Origin: Adiantum capillus-veneris
Lineage: Eukaryota > Streptophyta > Polypodiopsida > Polypodiales > Pteridaceae
Assembly (NCBI GenBank): GCA_014529385.2
Contig: CM043959.1
Location: 87,550,529 to 87,614,528 of the forward strand
DNA length: 64,000 bases
Reading direction: 5' to 3'
This document shows positions 10,658 through 22,500 of the stretch, one piece after another. The translations under genes and the position numbers were made by a program. Under the pieces are notes generated by a model. That model was given only the letters and a program-made list of their open reading frames with translations. It made no database searches and had not been told where the DNA came from. Positions within the stretch are counted from its first letter, which is position 1, and each line of letters begins with the position of its first letter.

Positions 10658-11166
10658 ACGCATCTTCTCAAAGTGAGACTCTCTACAACATAAAGAAGCT
10701 GGATGGCACAAACTTTCCATTATGGAAGAAGCAGATTTGGCAGGTTTTGGTGCAGAAAAAACAAGTGAAGCCACTGAAGTTCAAAGGGGAGAGACCAGAA
10801 GGTATGGCTGAAGATGAGTGGGAAGAGCTTGACGAGTTAGTTTGTTCCACAATCATGTTGACACTGGCAGAAAATGTTTACTTCAACGTAGCAGAAGAGA
10901 CTACGGCGTATGGCGTATGGCAAAAGCTATGTGGTATGTACGAGAAACAAAGTGTTGCTTCTCAAATTTAATGGCTCAAGAAATTGGTGGACTTGAAGAT
11001 GAAGGAAGGGATATCCATGTCAAATCATCTCAATGAAGTTCACACAATTTTCAGCCAGTTAACAACACAGGCGATAGTCTTTCCAGATTCAGTGAAGGCT
11101 ATGTTTCTCTTAATCACTTTGCCAGACAGTTGGGATACTTTTCGCACGGCATTAAGTAATTCTGTC
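10642..11166 (+). pseudogene. O gag region, first part
   Basis: Copia-type Gag (UBN2/gag-polypeptide fold). It begins MPQWHDASSQSETLYNIKKL, with the family motifs LDGTNFPLWKKQIWQVL and later LLITLPDSWDTFRTALS. The protein would form the particle. Homology stops at 11166, where element I is inserted, and resumes after 16,609. Confidence 0.85.
11162..11166 (+). other. Target site duplication of element I, left copy
   Basis: CTGTC directly before the TGTTAGG end of I; the same five bases occur at 16605-16609 directly after its other end. Confidence 0.92.
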
Positions 11167-11251
11167 TGTTAGGAAATAAGACGTAGCTAAATAGATTTTT
11201 GAGTAGATTACTTAATGGAGAGAGATAGATTTCACACACAAGAGATTATAG

Positions 11252-11302
<51 letters not shown>

Positions 11303-11786
11303 CACGATATACGTGGTTCACCCAATGTGGGCTACGTCCACGGGAAAGCAGCCACTCAATGGCTTTAGCACTTCAAAAGAAGAAGTAGTTTACAAAGGGA
11401 TTAAACCCTTAGTAGAGCTCCCGCCTTGCTTCACTCTCACCACCTCACACTCACCTTGTTGCATCAACTTCACACTATGAAATGTGTGTAGAAATGGCCT
11501 CCTTTTATAGGCCAAAAGGGCTGCCCTCTCTTATGAGAGGCAGCCATGTGTAGCCGCCCTTGTGCGAATAAGTCCAAATCGGACCCTCCAATCCACCCAT
11601 GTGTGGCCGCCCTTGAGAAGACAAGTCCGCTTTGGAATTCGGCCATCGACCATTGAATTCGGCCACCGGCCACCGGCCATTGACTTCCGACCACCGGCCA
11701 CCGGCCATTGACTACCGGTTGTTTTCCGACCACTTTCCGGCCGCCGTCCGGTCATAATATTCCCGCGAGGGAAAAAAAACTTAACA
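11167..11786 (-). repeat. I 3' LTR (620 bp)
   Basis: On the plus strand it starts TGTTAGGAAATAAG and ends CTTAACA. It contains a (GA)n microsatellite at about 11254-11298 and a GC-rich minisatellite built on GGCCACCGGCCATTGAC at about 11640-11720. It matches 15802-16604 except for a block of about 180 bp near its outer end. Confidence 0.95.
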
Positions 11787-11799
11787 ATCTCCCACTTGG
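11787..11799 (-). other. I polypurine tract
   Basis: On the minus strand CAAGTGGGAGAT lies directly before the 3' LTR start TGTTAAG. Confidence 0.85.
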
Positions 11800-11846
11800 A
11801 TACTGATCTCCAAACCAAACCTGTGACTGCTTTCCATTCTGGCTTC

Positions 11847-12191
11847 TTATCCTTGAATGCCAATTGAAGATGAGCAAAAGCTCAATTTCTCCTTGTTGAC
11901 CACCTTTGTAAACATGTCTGCAGGATTTTCACTTGTATGCGCATTTCCTAGCTTTAGCTGTCCCTCTTCCAAAAGAGTGCGTATGAAGTGATATCTCACC
12001 TCAATGTGCTTTGTCCTTGAATGAAAGGCTGAGTTCTTCGCAAGATGGATAGCGCTTTGGCTATCACTGTACAAGACACAATTGTCTTGTTTGAATCCAA
12101 GCTCTTCTAAGAATCTGTGAAGCCACATAATTTCTTTTCTTGCCTCCGTCATTGCTACATACTCTGCTTCCGTGGTAGAAAGTGAAACCAC
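11847..12191 (-). pseudogene. I RNase H region
   Basis: Copia RNase H H1 pieces: SLSTTEAEYVAMTEARKEIM, YSDSQSAIHLAKN, RTKHIEVRYHFIR and ADMFTK. The enzyme removes the RNA strand during reverse transcription. It lies just 3' of RT, as in all Ty1/copia elements. Confidence 0.9.
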
Positions 12192-12194
12192 TTT

Positions 12195-13250
12195 CTACAG
12201 CTTTGAAGCCCAGCTTACTGCTGTGCCTCCAATCGTGAACACATAGCCAGTAGTGCTCCTTCGAGTATCTTTGTCACCTGCCATATCTGCATCAGCATAC
12301 CCTTCTAGAAAAATATCAGATCCTCCAAAATACAAAGCATTTGTTGTTGTCCCTTTTAGATACCTAAGTATCCACTTCACAGCTTGCCAATGCTCTTTAC
12401 CTGGGTTGTCCATGAACCTACTCACAACTCCCACTGCATGTGCAATGTCTGGCCTTGTCCAGACCATAGCATACATTAGAGAACCTACCGCTGTAGCATA
12501 TGGAACTTTAGACATATAGGCTATCTCCTCTTGTGTCTTTGGACACATATCCTTTGTTAGTTTAAAGAGACCAGCCAAAGGTGTAGAAACTGGTTTTGCA
12601 TTTTGCATTGCAAACCTTTCTAGTACCTTCTTGATGTAATCTTCTTGAGATAGATTTATTGTCTTCTTTGTCCTGTCCCTCAATATTTTCATACCAAGTA
12701 TCCTCTTTGCAGCACCTAAATATTTCATTGAAAAAGATTTAGACAATTCCTCTTTTAGGTCTTTGATGTCCTGCATGTTAGCACTTGCAATCAACATGTC
12801 ATCAACATACAACATTAGGATGATAAATTTCCCATCTCCCAAATTCTTCGTGTAGACGCAGTGATCCGAGTTGCATCTTGTGAATCCATGATCCAACATC
12901 CATTGATCAAACTTCAAGTACCATTGTCTTGATGCTTGCTTTAAACCATACAAGCTCTTCTTTAATCTGCAAACCATTTTCTCCTTACCTTTTACTTCAT
13001 ACCCCTTTGGTTGAAGCATGTAGATTTCCTCCTCTAAGTCACCATGAGGGAATGCCGTATTTACATCCATTTGCTCGAGATTTAGATCATGAGCAGCCAC
13101 AAGGCTTAAGACAAGCGTAATTGAGTTCATTTTTACAACAGGAGAAAATATTTCATTGAAGTCAATACCTTTCTTTTGAGAAAACCCTTTTACCACAAGC
13201 CTAGACTTGTACCTTTTCTTCCCACCTTCTTCTTCCTTCACCTTGTACAC
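12195..13250 (-). pseudogene. I reverse transcriptase region
   Basis: Copia RT (RVT_2 family) with KSRLVVKGFSQKKGIDFNEI, SPVVKMNSITLVLSLVAAHD, QMDVNTAFPHGDLEEEIYM, RLKKSLYGLKQASRQWY and LMLYVDDMLIA, which carries the catalytic YVDD box. The C-terminal part includes VGSLMYAMVWTRPDIAHAVG and TGYVFTIGGTAVSWASK. The region is largely open. It converts the element RNA into DNA. Confidence 0.93.
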
Positions 13251-13271
13251 CCATTTGTTTTGAAGTGCCCG

Positions 13272-14927
13272 CTAACCTTTAGGCAACTCAACCAATTCCC
13301 ATGTTTGGTTGCGATGTAGTGAGTCCATCTCCACTTGCATGCTCTTCGTCCATTCTTCTTTGGATTCATGTTGCATAGCTTTTTCGTATGATTCCGGCTT
13401 TCCAGAATCTGAGATCAAGAGATGGTTGAAGGAAGGAACAAACCTTTCTGGAGGTCTACTTGCTCTTGTAGATCTTCGGGGAATAGGTTGAGGCTCCTCA
13501 TTTGGTTGACGTTGTTGCACATTGTCACCGTTTGCAGTCCTTGAGTCTTCCCCATCCTCAAGCTCCATGTACTCATCACCTGTTTCTTTTGTTTGATTTC
13601 TTTCCAAGTAATCTTTGTACATATTTTGTTCGTTAAAAATTACATCCCTACTCCTTAAGATTTTACCATCTTCAGGATTCCATAGGCGATACCCAAAGTC
13701 ACCTTCTCCATAGCCAATGAAGAAACACTTTTTGGACTTTGCATCTAGCTTTGATCTTAGGCTTCTATCTACGTGCATGAAAGCCTCACACCCAAACACT
13801 TTGAGAAATGCATAATTCACCGGTTTACCTGTCGATGCCTCTTTTGGAACTCCCTCATCCAATGCCATTGAGGGTGACCGATTGATTAAGTACACAAACG
13901 TACTTACAGCTTCTGCCCAAATCTCAAGCGGTAGGCCTGCATGTAGCCGCATGCTTCGTGCTCGCTCCATGATTGTCCTGTTCATTCTTTCCGAAATCCC
14001 ATTTTGTTGAGGTGTCCTTGGGGTTGTCCTTTGCCTCCGAATGCCATTGCTAGCACAAAAGCTTTCAAAAGCTTGGCTGCAATATTCGCCTCCATTGTCG
14101 GATCTGAGGCATTTAACCTTGGTACCTGTTTCATTCTCCACAAAGGCTTTCCACCTTTGAAATATGGAAAATACATCGGATTTATTCTTCATGACATAAA
14201 CCCATGTATTTCTAGTCGCATCGTCTATGAATGTTACATAGTACAATGAGCCACCAAGTGATGGTGTACTTGCAAGACCCCAAACATCAGAATGAACCAA
14301 CTCAAGTTTTTTATTTTTTCTTTCATTTCCTAATTTTTGAAATTTTACCCTCTTTTGTTTACCATAAACACAATCTTCAAAGAACTCTAAGTCCACTTCT
14401 TTCAAACCTGGTAGAAGCTTCTTTGTTTGAAGGATTTGCATTCCTTTGGCACTCATATGCCCAAGTCGGTAGTGCCACACCGCACTGTCAACTTCTGTAG
14501 TTGTTGCAAAAGCTGAAGGTTGCTTGCTAACAATACACAAGTAAAGTGTACCAACTTTTTCTCCCTTGGCAACCACCAAAGATCCCTTTGAGATCTTCCA
14601 CCGTTTGTTTCCGAATGCAATGTTGTGACCTTCATCGTCCAATTGTCCTGTAGAGATTAAATTTTTGCAAAGAGAAGGAACATGCCTAACATCTTTAAGC
14701 TTCCATTCATTTTCGTTAGTAGTTTTGACAGAAGCTGTACCTTTGCCGACAATCTCGCAAGATTCATCATCTCCCAAGTATACATACCCAAAATTACCTT
14801 TGGTGTAGTCTTGGAAATGTTGCTTGTGTGGTGTCGCATGGAATGAAGCCCCGAAATCTACTATCGAGGAATTAGACACATTGTCTAATGAGAGAATTAG
14901 AGCATCTTGCTCTACTTTACTTGCCAC
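13272..14927 (-). pseudogene. I protease and integrase region
   Basis: The N-terminal part has the retropepsin-like site SIVDFGASFHATPHKQHF and LKDVRHVPSLCKNLIS. A GAG-pre-integrase zinc segment (WHYRLGHMSAKGMQIL, CVYGKQKR) and an rve integrase core follow (HSDVWG, YVTFIDDATRNTWVY, LRSDNGGEY, GIRRQRTTPRTPQQNGISER), with the catalytic Asp, Asp and Glu positions in the usual order. The end is FLKVFGCEAFMHV and the Pro/Glu-rich linker leading to RT. This order defines Ty1/copia. Confidence 0.93.
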
Positions 14928-14984
14928 ATTGGCCTCCGATGTTGGCTTGTTATCTTGAGACTCTGTCTCCTTCTTCTTCTTGGA

Positions 14985-15729
14985 TCAGCAATCCTTCTTG
15001 ACGTGGCCCTTCTTGCCGCAGTTCCAACATTCAAGAACTGACTTTGTGCGTGACTTGCTCCGCTTTGAGCGATCACGACCCTTTTGGTTTTTGAACCTCT
15101 CCTTAGGCCTTCCTCTTGTTTCCACTGTCAGTGCAACACTTGATGATTCTCTTGTGCTTTTCCTTCGTATTTCCTCGCTTAGGAGAACACCCACAACATC
15201 ATCAAACTTAAGAGTATTTGTGCCAGAAATAGAATTACTTACAGCCATCACAACGCTGTCCCAACTATCCGGTAGAGATGATAGTATAAGGAGAGCTCGC
15301 ACTTCGTCATCGAAATTGATTTTCACCGATCGAAGTTGACTTATGTTTGTGTTAAAGTCATTTAGGTGTTCTGCAACTGAACCATTCTCTGCCATCTTTA
15401 GATTGAACAAGCGCTTCATAAGAAATACCTTATTGGATGCCAATGGTTTTTCGTAGAAGTCGTCAAGTGACTTCATCAAGTCCTCCATGGTCTTCATCTC
15501 CGAAACATTGAAGGCCACCGTTGATGCCAAGCTTAACCGGATTGTTCCCAGTGCCTTTTGATCAAGGACAATCCATGCTTAATCTGCCATTGTTGCGGGC
15601 TTCTTCGCAAGACCGCCTAGTGGCAAATAGAGGTCCTTCTGGTAGAGATAGTCTTCAATCTGCATCTTCCAATGTTGGTAGTTTTTGCCGTTGAACTTCT
15701 CAATCTTAAGCTTCCCTTCCTCTGCCATA
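14985..15729 (-). pseudogene. I gag region
   Basis: The copia Gag region begins MAEEGKLKIEKFNGKNYQHW, the conserved N-terminal signature, just inside the primer site. Capsid motifs include LFNLKMAENGSVAEHLNDFN and LLILSSLPDSWDSVVMAVS. It ends with an Arg/Lys-rich stretch and one zinc knuckle CWNCGKKGHVKKDC, the RNA-binding nucleocapsid part. Confidence 0.9.
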
Positions 15730-15787
15730 ACTCCCACTCAATTCAAGGAATCCTTTCCTTGAGATAATTTAGCTACGAGCAAACCTT

Positions 15788-15799
15788 GCTCTGATACCA
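15788..15799 (-). other. I primer binding site, tRNA-iMet
   Basis: On the minus strand TGGTATCAGAGC, an exact match to the plant initiator tRNA-Met complement, two bases inside the 5' LTR. Confidence 0.95.
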
Positions 15800-15801
15800 G
15801 T

Positions 15802-15886
15802 TGTTAGGAAATAAGACGTAGCTAAATAGATTTTTGAGTAGATTACTTAATGGAGAGAGATAGATTTCACACACAAGAGATTATAG

Positions 15887-15927
<41 letters not shown>

Positions 15928-16604
15928 CACGATATAAGTGGTTCACCCAATGTGGGCTACGTCCACGGGAAAGCAGCCACTCAATGGCTTTAGCACTTCA
16001 AAAGAAGAAGTAGTTTACAAAGGGATTAAACCCTTAATAGAGCTCCCGCCTTGCTTCACTCTCACCACCTCACACTCACCTTGTTGCATCAACTTCACAC
16101 TATGAAATGTGTGTAGAAATGGCCTCCTTTTATAGGCCAAAAGGGCTGCCCTCTCTTATGAGAGGCAGCCATGTGTAGCCGCCCTTGTGCGAATAAGTCC
16201 AAATCGGACCCTCCAATCCGCCCATGTGTGGCCGCCCTTGAGAAGACAAGTCCGCTTTTGAATTCAGCCACCGGCCACCGGCCATTGACTTCCGACCACC
16301 GGCCATCGGCCATTGACTACGCGGCCACCAGCCAACCGACCGGTTGTTTTCCGACCACTTTCCGGCCGCCGTCCAGCCATAATATTCCGGTGAAAAGGAA
16401 TATTCTGGCGAGGGGAAAAAAAGTCTCGGGGGCCTCCGCCCCCGAGGCCCCTAAAGTTTCCCCTGATTCTTGTTCATGAAAATTTTGGTTTTCGGTGAGT
16501 GATTTTCCTCCACGCACGATGGCTTCTCCTCATAATGGGGGCCTTACAAATGTGCACTTTTACCACACAAAATTACAATGGTAAATCAGGCTCCATACTT
16601 AACA
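15802..16604 (-). repeat. I 5' LTR (803 bp)
   Basis: Same ends as the 3' LTR (plus-strand TGTTAGG...CTTAACA). A block at about 16424-16595 has no counterpart in the other LTR; it opens with the hairpin CTCGGGGGC / GCCCCCGAG, loop CTCC, at 16425-16446. A (GA)n microsatellite (about 15893-15922) is shorter than its partner. Confidence 0.92.
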
Positions 16605-16609
16605 CTGTC
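16605..16609 (+). other. Target site duplication of element I, right copy
   Basis: CTGTC, identical to 11162-11166; O gag homology (LPEGLISANVKGSLL) resumes immediately after it. Confidence 0.92.
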
Positions 16610-16880
16610 CTTCCAGAGGGTCTTATAAGTGCCAATGTAAAAGGTAGCTTGCTTACAAAGGAAGTGAACAAGAAGAACATTGACAAAGGCAAAGGCAATA
16701 GTGCTTTGCTTGTTCGAGGGAGACAACAGTCAAAGAGAAGAAGGGTAAGAAGGCACAAAACCGAAGTAAGTCTTGTGACTCGAAGTCAAAGGATGACATA
16801 GAATTCTACCATTGTGGCAAGAAGGGTCACATGAAGAGAGACTATACGAAGTGGAAACAAGAAAAAGGCAAAACAAAGAG
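16610..16880 (+). pseudogene. O gag region, second part
   Basis: Homology to copia Gag resumes with SANVKGSLLTKEVNKKNID, followed by a very basic stretch (RGRQQSKRRRVRRHK) and a zinc-knuckle-like FYHCGKKGHMKRD, the RNA-binding end of Gag. It continues toward the protease region. Confidence 0.85.
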
Positions 16881-17029
16881 TTTTGAGCAAGATGAAAAGA
16901 AGAGTTCAGTGAAGATTGAAGAGGTGAATGTCACAAGATCTAGTTCATATAGTGATTCTGGTATCGCAGCTGGTGACATCTTCCTCACAAGAAATTTTGA
17001 TTCTGTTTTCGAAACCGTAGAGGATGGAC

Positions 17030-18400
17030 ATGCTATGAGTGATTGGATTATTGACTCAGGGGCATTTTTACATGTTTCTCCGCACAAAGAGTGGTTTACA
17101 TCATATGTGGCTACTAAAGATTATGTCAAAATTGGCAATGAGTAGATTTGTGACATATTTGGAGTGGGAGATGTGCAATTGAAGTTTCAGAATGGCTCTT
17201 CTTTATGGCTCAAGAATGTCAGACATGTTCCAGCAATCCGAAAGAGCTTGATCAGTACAGGGAAGTTGGATGATGCGGGTTATGTGACAGTTTTTGGGAA
17301 CAACGCTTGGAAGATCTCTCAAAGGTTCAATGACCGTAGCACATGGTAGCAAGTCAAGAACTCTGTACACTTTACATGTTTCAGAGGTTTAAAACCATGT
17401 AATTAATGTGATTGAGCAGCCAAGTGTGTCATTGTGCATCGTAGGCTGGGACATATGTCAAAAAGAGGAATGGAAATACTTTCTCGTTATGGTTATTTGC
17501 CTGGCTTTTCATTTCAAGATTTTGAGTTTTGTGAGCATTGTGTTTATGGTAAGCAAATACAGGAACCGCATAGATCAAAAGGAAATCGTAAGGATGAACG
17601 GTTAGCTCTTGTACACAGTGACTTATGCGGACCAATGCCTAGTTTGTTGCTAGGGGGAGCAGCGTATTTTTGTACCTTTATAGACGACTATTCTCACAGA
17701 GTATGGGTTTACTTCTTGAAGCACAAGGATGAGGTGCTCAAGGTCTTTAAGACATTCTTGCAACTTGTGGAGAATCAGAGTGGTCAGAAGTTGAGATGTT
17801 TAAGGACATACAATGGTGGAGAGTACGTTTCCAAGGCTTTCCAAGACTTTTGTGAAGCAAAAGGGATAAAGCGGGAACTTACTGCACCATACAATCCTTT
17901 ACAAAATGGAGTTGCAGAACGTATGAATAGGACCATACAAAAGAAGGTCAGAAGCATGTTGTCAAATGCTGAGTTGCCTAGTGGATTTTGGGCGGAAGTA
18001 GTGGCTACAGCAGTCCATTTGATCAACAGGTCTCCTAGTAGGGTTCTGGATAAGAGTGAAGTGGCCGAGATGCTATGGGCAAGCAAGGAACCTTCGTATA
18101 ATCATCTCAGAGTCTTTGGTTGTGAAGCTTATAGCCATATTTCTAAGGATTTGAGGAATAAGTTAGAACCAAACAGCAAGAAGTGTATATTTCTTGGCTA
18201 TGGAGAATCGGGCGAGATGGGTTACCGGCTTTGGGATCCTGAGTCCAAAAAAGTTGTTCGTAGCAATGATGTGCATTTCAATGAAGCCAAGTTTCACGCT
18301 AAGCTAGAGAAGACAGAGGAGATCAGAAGAGTTGTCTTTAGGGAAGATGGACCTAGTGCTAGCACATCAAGACAGCATGGTCAGGCTTAGGAACAACCTA
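17030..18400 (+). pseudogene. O protease and integrase region
   Basis: The protease signature DWIIDSGAFLHVSPHKEWF is at about 17.04 kb and KNVRHVPAIRKSLIS follows. A GAG-pre-integrase zinc segment HRRLGHMSKRGMEIL and CEHCVYGKQ precedes an rve core with HSDLCGPMP, YFCTFIDDYSHRVWVYFLKH, APYNPLQNGVAERMNRTI and LINRSPSRVLD. It closes with LRVFGCEAYSHI and FLGYGESGEMGYRLWDP. The region is broken. It is clearly related to, but not the same family as, element I. Confidence 0.9.
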
Positions 18401-18479
18401 TAGTGGCTAGAGAGGCAGAATCAGTTGTGGTGAGACGTTCTGAGCGTGTCTCCAGACCACCTGATCGTTATATGCCACC

Positions 18480-19500
18480 TCTAAATTATGTCATGATCAC
18501 GGATTGTGGAGAACCATCTTCTTACAAGGAGGCATTACAAGTGGTTGACTCGAAAAAATGATAGTTGGCCATGCAATCAGAGACGACGGCTCTGCATAAG
18601 AATCAAACGTGGGATTTGGTTCAATTGCCAGAGGGCAAGAAAGCTCTACCTTGTAAGTGGGTTTACAAGTATAAGCTTACTCCTCATGATGGACAACCAA
18701 AATACAAAGCACGGTTGGTTGCTAAGGGTTTTAAGCAAGAACACGAAATAGATTTTGATGAAGTCTTTTCACCAGTTGTCAAGATGACAACATTGAGAAG
18801 TGTACCTGCTTTGCCAAACATGATCTGCATTTACATCAGTCTACAGATGGATGTGAAAACGGCATTTCTTCATGGAGATTTGCACGAGGAGGTTTATATG
18901 CAGCAGCCAGAAGGGTATGTTGAGAAAGGCAAAGAGAAATTGGTATGTCGTTTGAGAAAGAGTCTCTATGGATTGAAACAGGCACCAAGAGAATGGTACA
19001 AGAAGTTTCACCAATTTATGCTTTCTCAAGGATGCAAGAGAAGTGAGACAGATCATTCCCTGTATACTCGACAAGCTAAGGATGGTAGCTTGATAATCCT
19101 CATCTTGTGTGTGGATGACATGTTACTTGCTGGTAGACAAATGGCAGAAATTTCAGCTCTTAAGTCAAAAATGGCAAAAGGTTTTTGACATGAAAGACAT
19201 GGGTGAGGCAAGTCATATACTGGGTATGTGTATCTAGTGAGATAGGTCAAAGAAGATGCTTTACTTATCTCAGGAAGAGTATATTGACAAGGTGTTGCAA
19301 CATTTCCATATGGATAGGGGAAAGGCATTGATGACACCATTGCCGTCATATGTGAAACTAAGCAACCAAGATTGCCCACAGTCCTGAGGTGGAAAGGATT
19401 GAAACGGATACGGTGCCGTATGCGTCTGCATGTGGGAGTTTGATGTATGCAATGATTGCTACACATTCGGATATTGCATTTGTAGTGGGAGTGGTTAGTA
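18480..19500 (+). pseudogene. O reverse transcriptase region
   Basis: RVT_2-type pieces: LHKNQTWDLVQLPEGKKALP, KWVYKYKLTPHDGQPKYKAR, FDEVFSPVVKMTTLRSV, QMDVKTAFLHGDLHEEVYMQ, KSLYGLKQAPREWYKKFHQF and ILCVDDMLLAG, then a final YASACGSLMYAMI. The region is broken. Copia homology ends at about 19,500, where A begins; no RNase H or 3' LTR of O is seen. Confidence 0.88.
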
Positions 19501-22500
19501 CAAGGTTCTTTACTTATTCTCTTATGAAATTGCTATGGAGAAGGATATCGTTTTTGTTGATAGGTACGGGCGAGAATACAAACGTATTCTCCCAGAGGAG
19601 GTAGAAAAGGCAACGTTCCAGAAGCATCAACATATGCCCCAGAAGAAGTGCCAAGAGCCACCTACACCCCTAGCAAATCGACAAATCCATTTTCAGAAGA
19701 GTATGACGCAACCTCACATTCTACCTGACATCAGACATTCAACAACCAGAACCAACCAGCAACCCAGCCATCATTGCAGGCATGGCTTCGACAGAGTACA
19801 ACCTTAGAACAAGACCAAAATCGAGATGGTTATCAAGCCGCACGAGGGCTAAGGGATTTACAAGAACCACCACTCTATTCACAATATCAAGGCGAGAGTA
19901 AGCCAAAAACACACGGGTCAACAGAGCCAGGAAGACCACCCATAGAACGAGTTCAAAGAGATGAACCATCTCTTGCAAGAACTGTCAGAAAGTACGGCTT
20001 ATGAGCACCATTGGGAGAGGAACCAGCCCCCTACCGAAGGCCAGAGGAGATATATAGATTGGGACGAGGAGATCCTATGATGAGATTTGTAGACCATCGT
20101 AGAATTAGACCTTCTCAAGTGCAAAAATGGGTAAACAAGAAATACATGAAAACAGAGATCCTAAAGATCATGTAGCAGCCGTTGTGCGTGTAATTAGAGA
20201 TGAAGAGGTGTTAGACTTCCCTACCCAATTTGTAGGGTTTGGACTAACCCTAGAGGATGATGCAGCTACTTGGTTTGACTCTGTGGAGCGTAGAGACTTT
20301 GAGTCTATGGAGGAGGTGTTTGATGAGTTTATCGAGGAATTCTCACAAAGGGGGATAGCTCATAATACAGTCTCACAAATCCATAAATTCAAACAGAAAG
20401 ACGGGGAATCTGTGCGAAAGGCAACCCTACGACTTAAAAGATATGTTAAGTTCTGCCCTGTGGAAGGACTGCGAACTTAGTCCAAACTTATGCTTGTATT
20501 CATTCAAGGACTAAGGAATGCAGATCTCCAGAAGGACTTACATATGAAGAGGAGCACGGCGTTAAATGAGTTAACTAAGGAGGCTCTTTACCTTGTAGAC
20601 AATTGTGCGGTCTATAAGGAGGGTGAATTTAAGGATCTCGACGATGATTCATCCTCACAACAAAGTGGAAGCAAGCCTTCTAAGACAACACCGAAAGGAG
20701 AAGTAGCTGTAAGCCAGGAGTAGCTTGTAGAGGAAGTGTTAAAAGAGATTAACCTGTACGCCAAACCTCAGGCTAAACAGCCAAAATGGTGTGCTATTCA
20801 ACAAAAATGGACAAACCATGGGACGGAGGAATGTTATTATAACAAGGGATATGTGAGAGAATGACCTTATGCTCCCCAGGCTCAAGTAACATCTTCTCAA
20901 CTTCCACCGATGCCTAGGTATCAAGCAGGCAACGACTTGTAGGTGTAGAAAGACCACAACCAATGTTGGGGCAACAACCACCCCTACCAGGATTATGACC
21001 AGTTGGCATAAGATACACACCAACCATAACTGAACCAGAAGAGAAGGCTTTGGTGCCTATGCATGCATATTACGAAGATCCCAATGGATATGCTGCAAAT
21101 CCTGTCTATTATCCACCGGAAGAACCCTCAACGCCAGAACCATGGAGCATGATGGGAGGTGCAGGACCACCAACAACTGCACAGGTAGCAGGAGAAGGGA
21201 GATATAGCTTGGATGAACGAACATTGTTGTTCATAGCCAACGGAGGCATGGGCGGGCAGAGACATGCATACCAACAAAGAGGAGCTCAAGGAGCACCTCA
21301 ACAGCCTAAGGGACCCTGCTACAAGTGTGGTGGAGACCATTGGCTAAGAGTCTGTCCTCATGATGAAATCATTAGAGTCAACGCATATTGCACCGAGTGT
21401 GGAGTTACTCATTTGATTCTTGATTGCTCTAAGAACTCGAGCAAAGGAGCAAAAACTACCTTGAACATGCTGGAAGTAGTGCCTTCGAGTGGAGGATCAA
21501 AAAACGAGACAATAATACCTATTCAGGCAATAACACGAGCCCAAGCTCAAAGAATGACGAATGAACCAATAATTGAAGAGCCAAAAACCGATGCCCCAAG
21601 TTCCGAAACGAAAAATCATAGAAGCACTTGGAAAGCTAGAAAGGCGCGTATGAAAGCCAGGAGAGAACAAGAGAAAACGGCTCTATCCGAGGAGTTAAAA
21701 CACACAAAGGATAGATTAGAGTGGTTAGAGGATCTAGCTAGCCTAAGCTCACACACTACGGCAACCATAGCACCCAAGGAAATAGCAGAACCCAAAAGTG
21801 CAGATTAGGAGGATCAGTGTTGGCAGAAAAGTTAAATGAGTAGTTAGATGCACTTCTAAAAGCTTACGAAGCCAGACTCAAAAAGAACCAAACCCAAGAG
21901 CAAAGATGGATGACTTATCCATATGCTAAAATAGAAAAACAGAGGTTGGAAATGTGTAAAAAGATGATTGAAACAACTCAATCCTTGATAGAAAACCCGG
22001 TTGGTAAACCTGCAAGTTGGAATGAAGTACCAGCTCCAACCCCTATCAAACCAACTTAAGAGAAACAAGTAGAAATGAAGGAGAGACTCACGACTGTCTC
22101 TGAGTCTAGGAGAGAGTCTATCATAGTGCCAAATACAACAGATGAGACAAGTGAGGGGTTCCAACCTAAAGCATTGGTAGAAATGGGTAAGGATTGTAAC
22201 GGTCTAGATGACCTGTGGAAGCAAATCCGTGATGCCAACGAAGCTAACAGGGTGAGTTACCACATGAATAGTGTGAGGAAAGAGAAAAATGAGATCTTAC
22301 CTCCTGTTGAAGAATTTGAGGCAGGATCACAAATGAACTTTGATATACATTCGCACGGGGGAGACCAGGGATCAATTAGTTCGGGGCACAACCAACCAGA
22401 CTCACTAAAAACTCTACCCTCTTACCTAGGAGAGTATGAAGCCAAGTCTGAGGTGCGAGCAATCCCAACTCAAAGACTTTCTTCTAATAGAGTGATGGAT
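19501..22500 (+). pseudogene. A gag region
   Basis: Opens in the pre-capsid domain (KDIVFVDRYGREYKRILP). A capsid-like retrotransposon gag domain follows at about 20.1-20.65 kb (QFVGFGLTLEDDAATWFDSV, FIEEFSQRGIAHNTVSQIHK, NELTKEALYLVDNC). At about 21.31-21.45 kb come two zinc knuckles, CYKCGGDHWLRVC and CTECGVTHLILDC, both with C-x2-C-x3-H-x4-C spacing. A charged coiled-coil-like stretch follows. The protein would form the particle and bind the RNA genome. Confidence 0.82.

Larger units (their letters stand above)
11167..16604 (-). mobile_element. I: young Ty1/copia element nested in O gag
   Basis: A 5.4-kb element read on the minus strand with both LTRs, a tRNA-iMet primer site, gag, protease, integrase, RT, RNase H, a polypurine tract and a perfect 5-bp target duplication (CTGTC). 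Long frames survive: it looks nearly whole, with few breaks. In the shared part, the LTRs differ by about five substitutions in 470 bases by eye, plus repeat-length changes, so the insertion is fairly recent. The LTRs differ in length, 620 versus 803 bp. Confidence 0.95.
9376..19500 (+). mobile_element. O: Ty1/copia element, split by the nested element I
   Basis: Element O occupies 9376-11166 and 16605-19500; the part between is element I. The order LTR, primer site, gag, protease, integrase, reverse transcriptase, with integrase before RT, is diagnostic of Ty1/copia. O is broken and has no 3' LTR in the window: copia homology stops near 19,500, where element A begins. Being interrupted by I, it is older than I. 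Confidence 0.9.
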
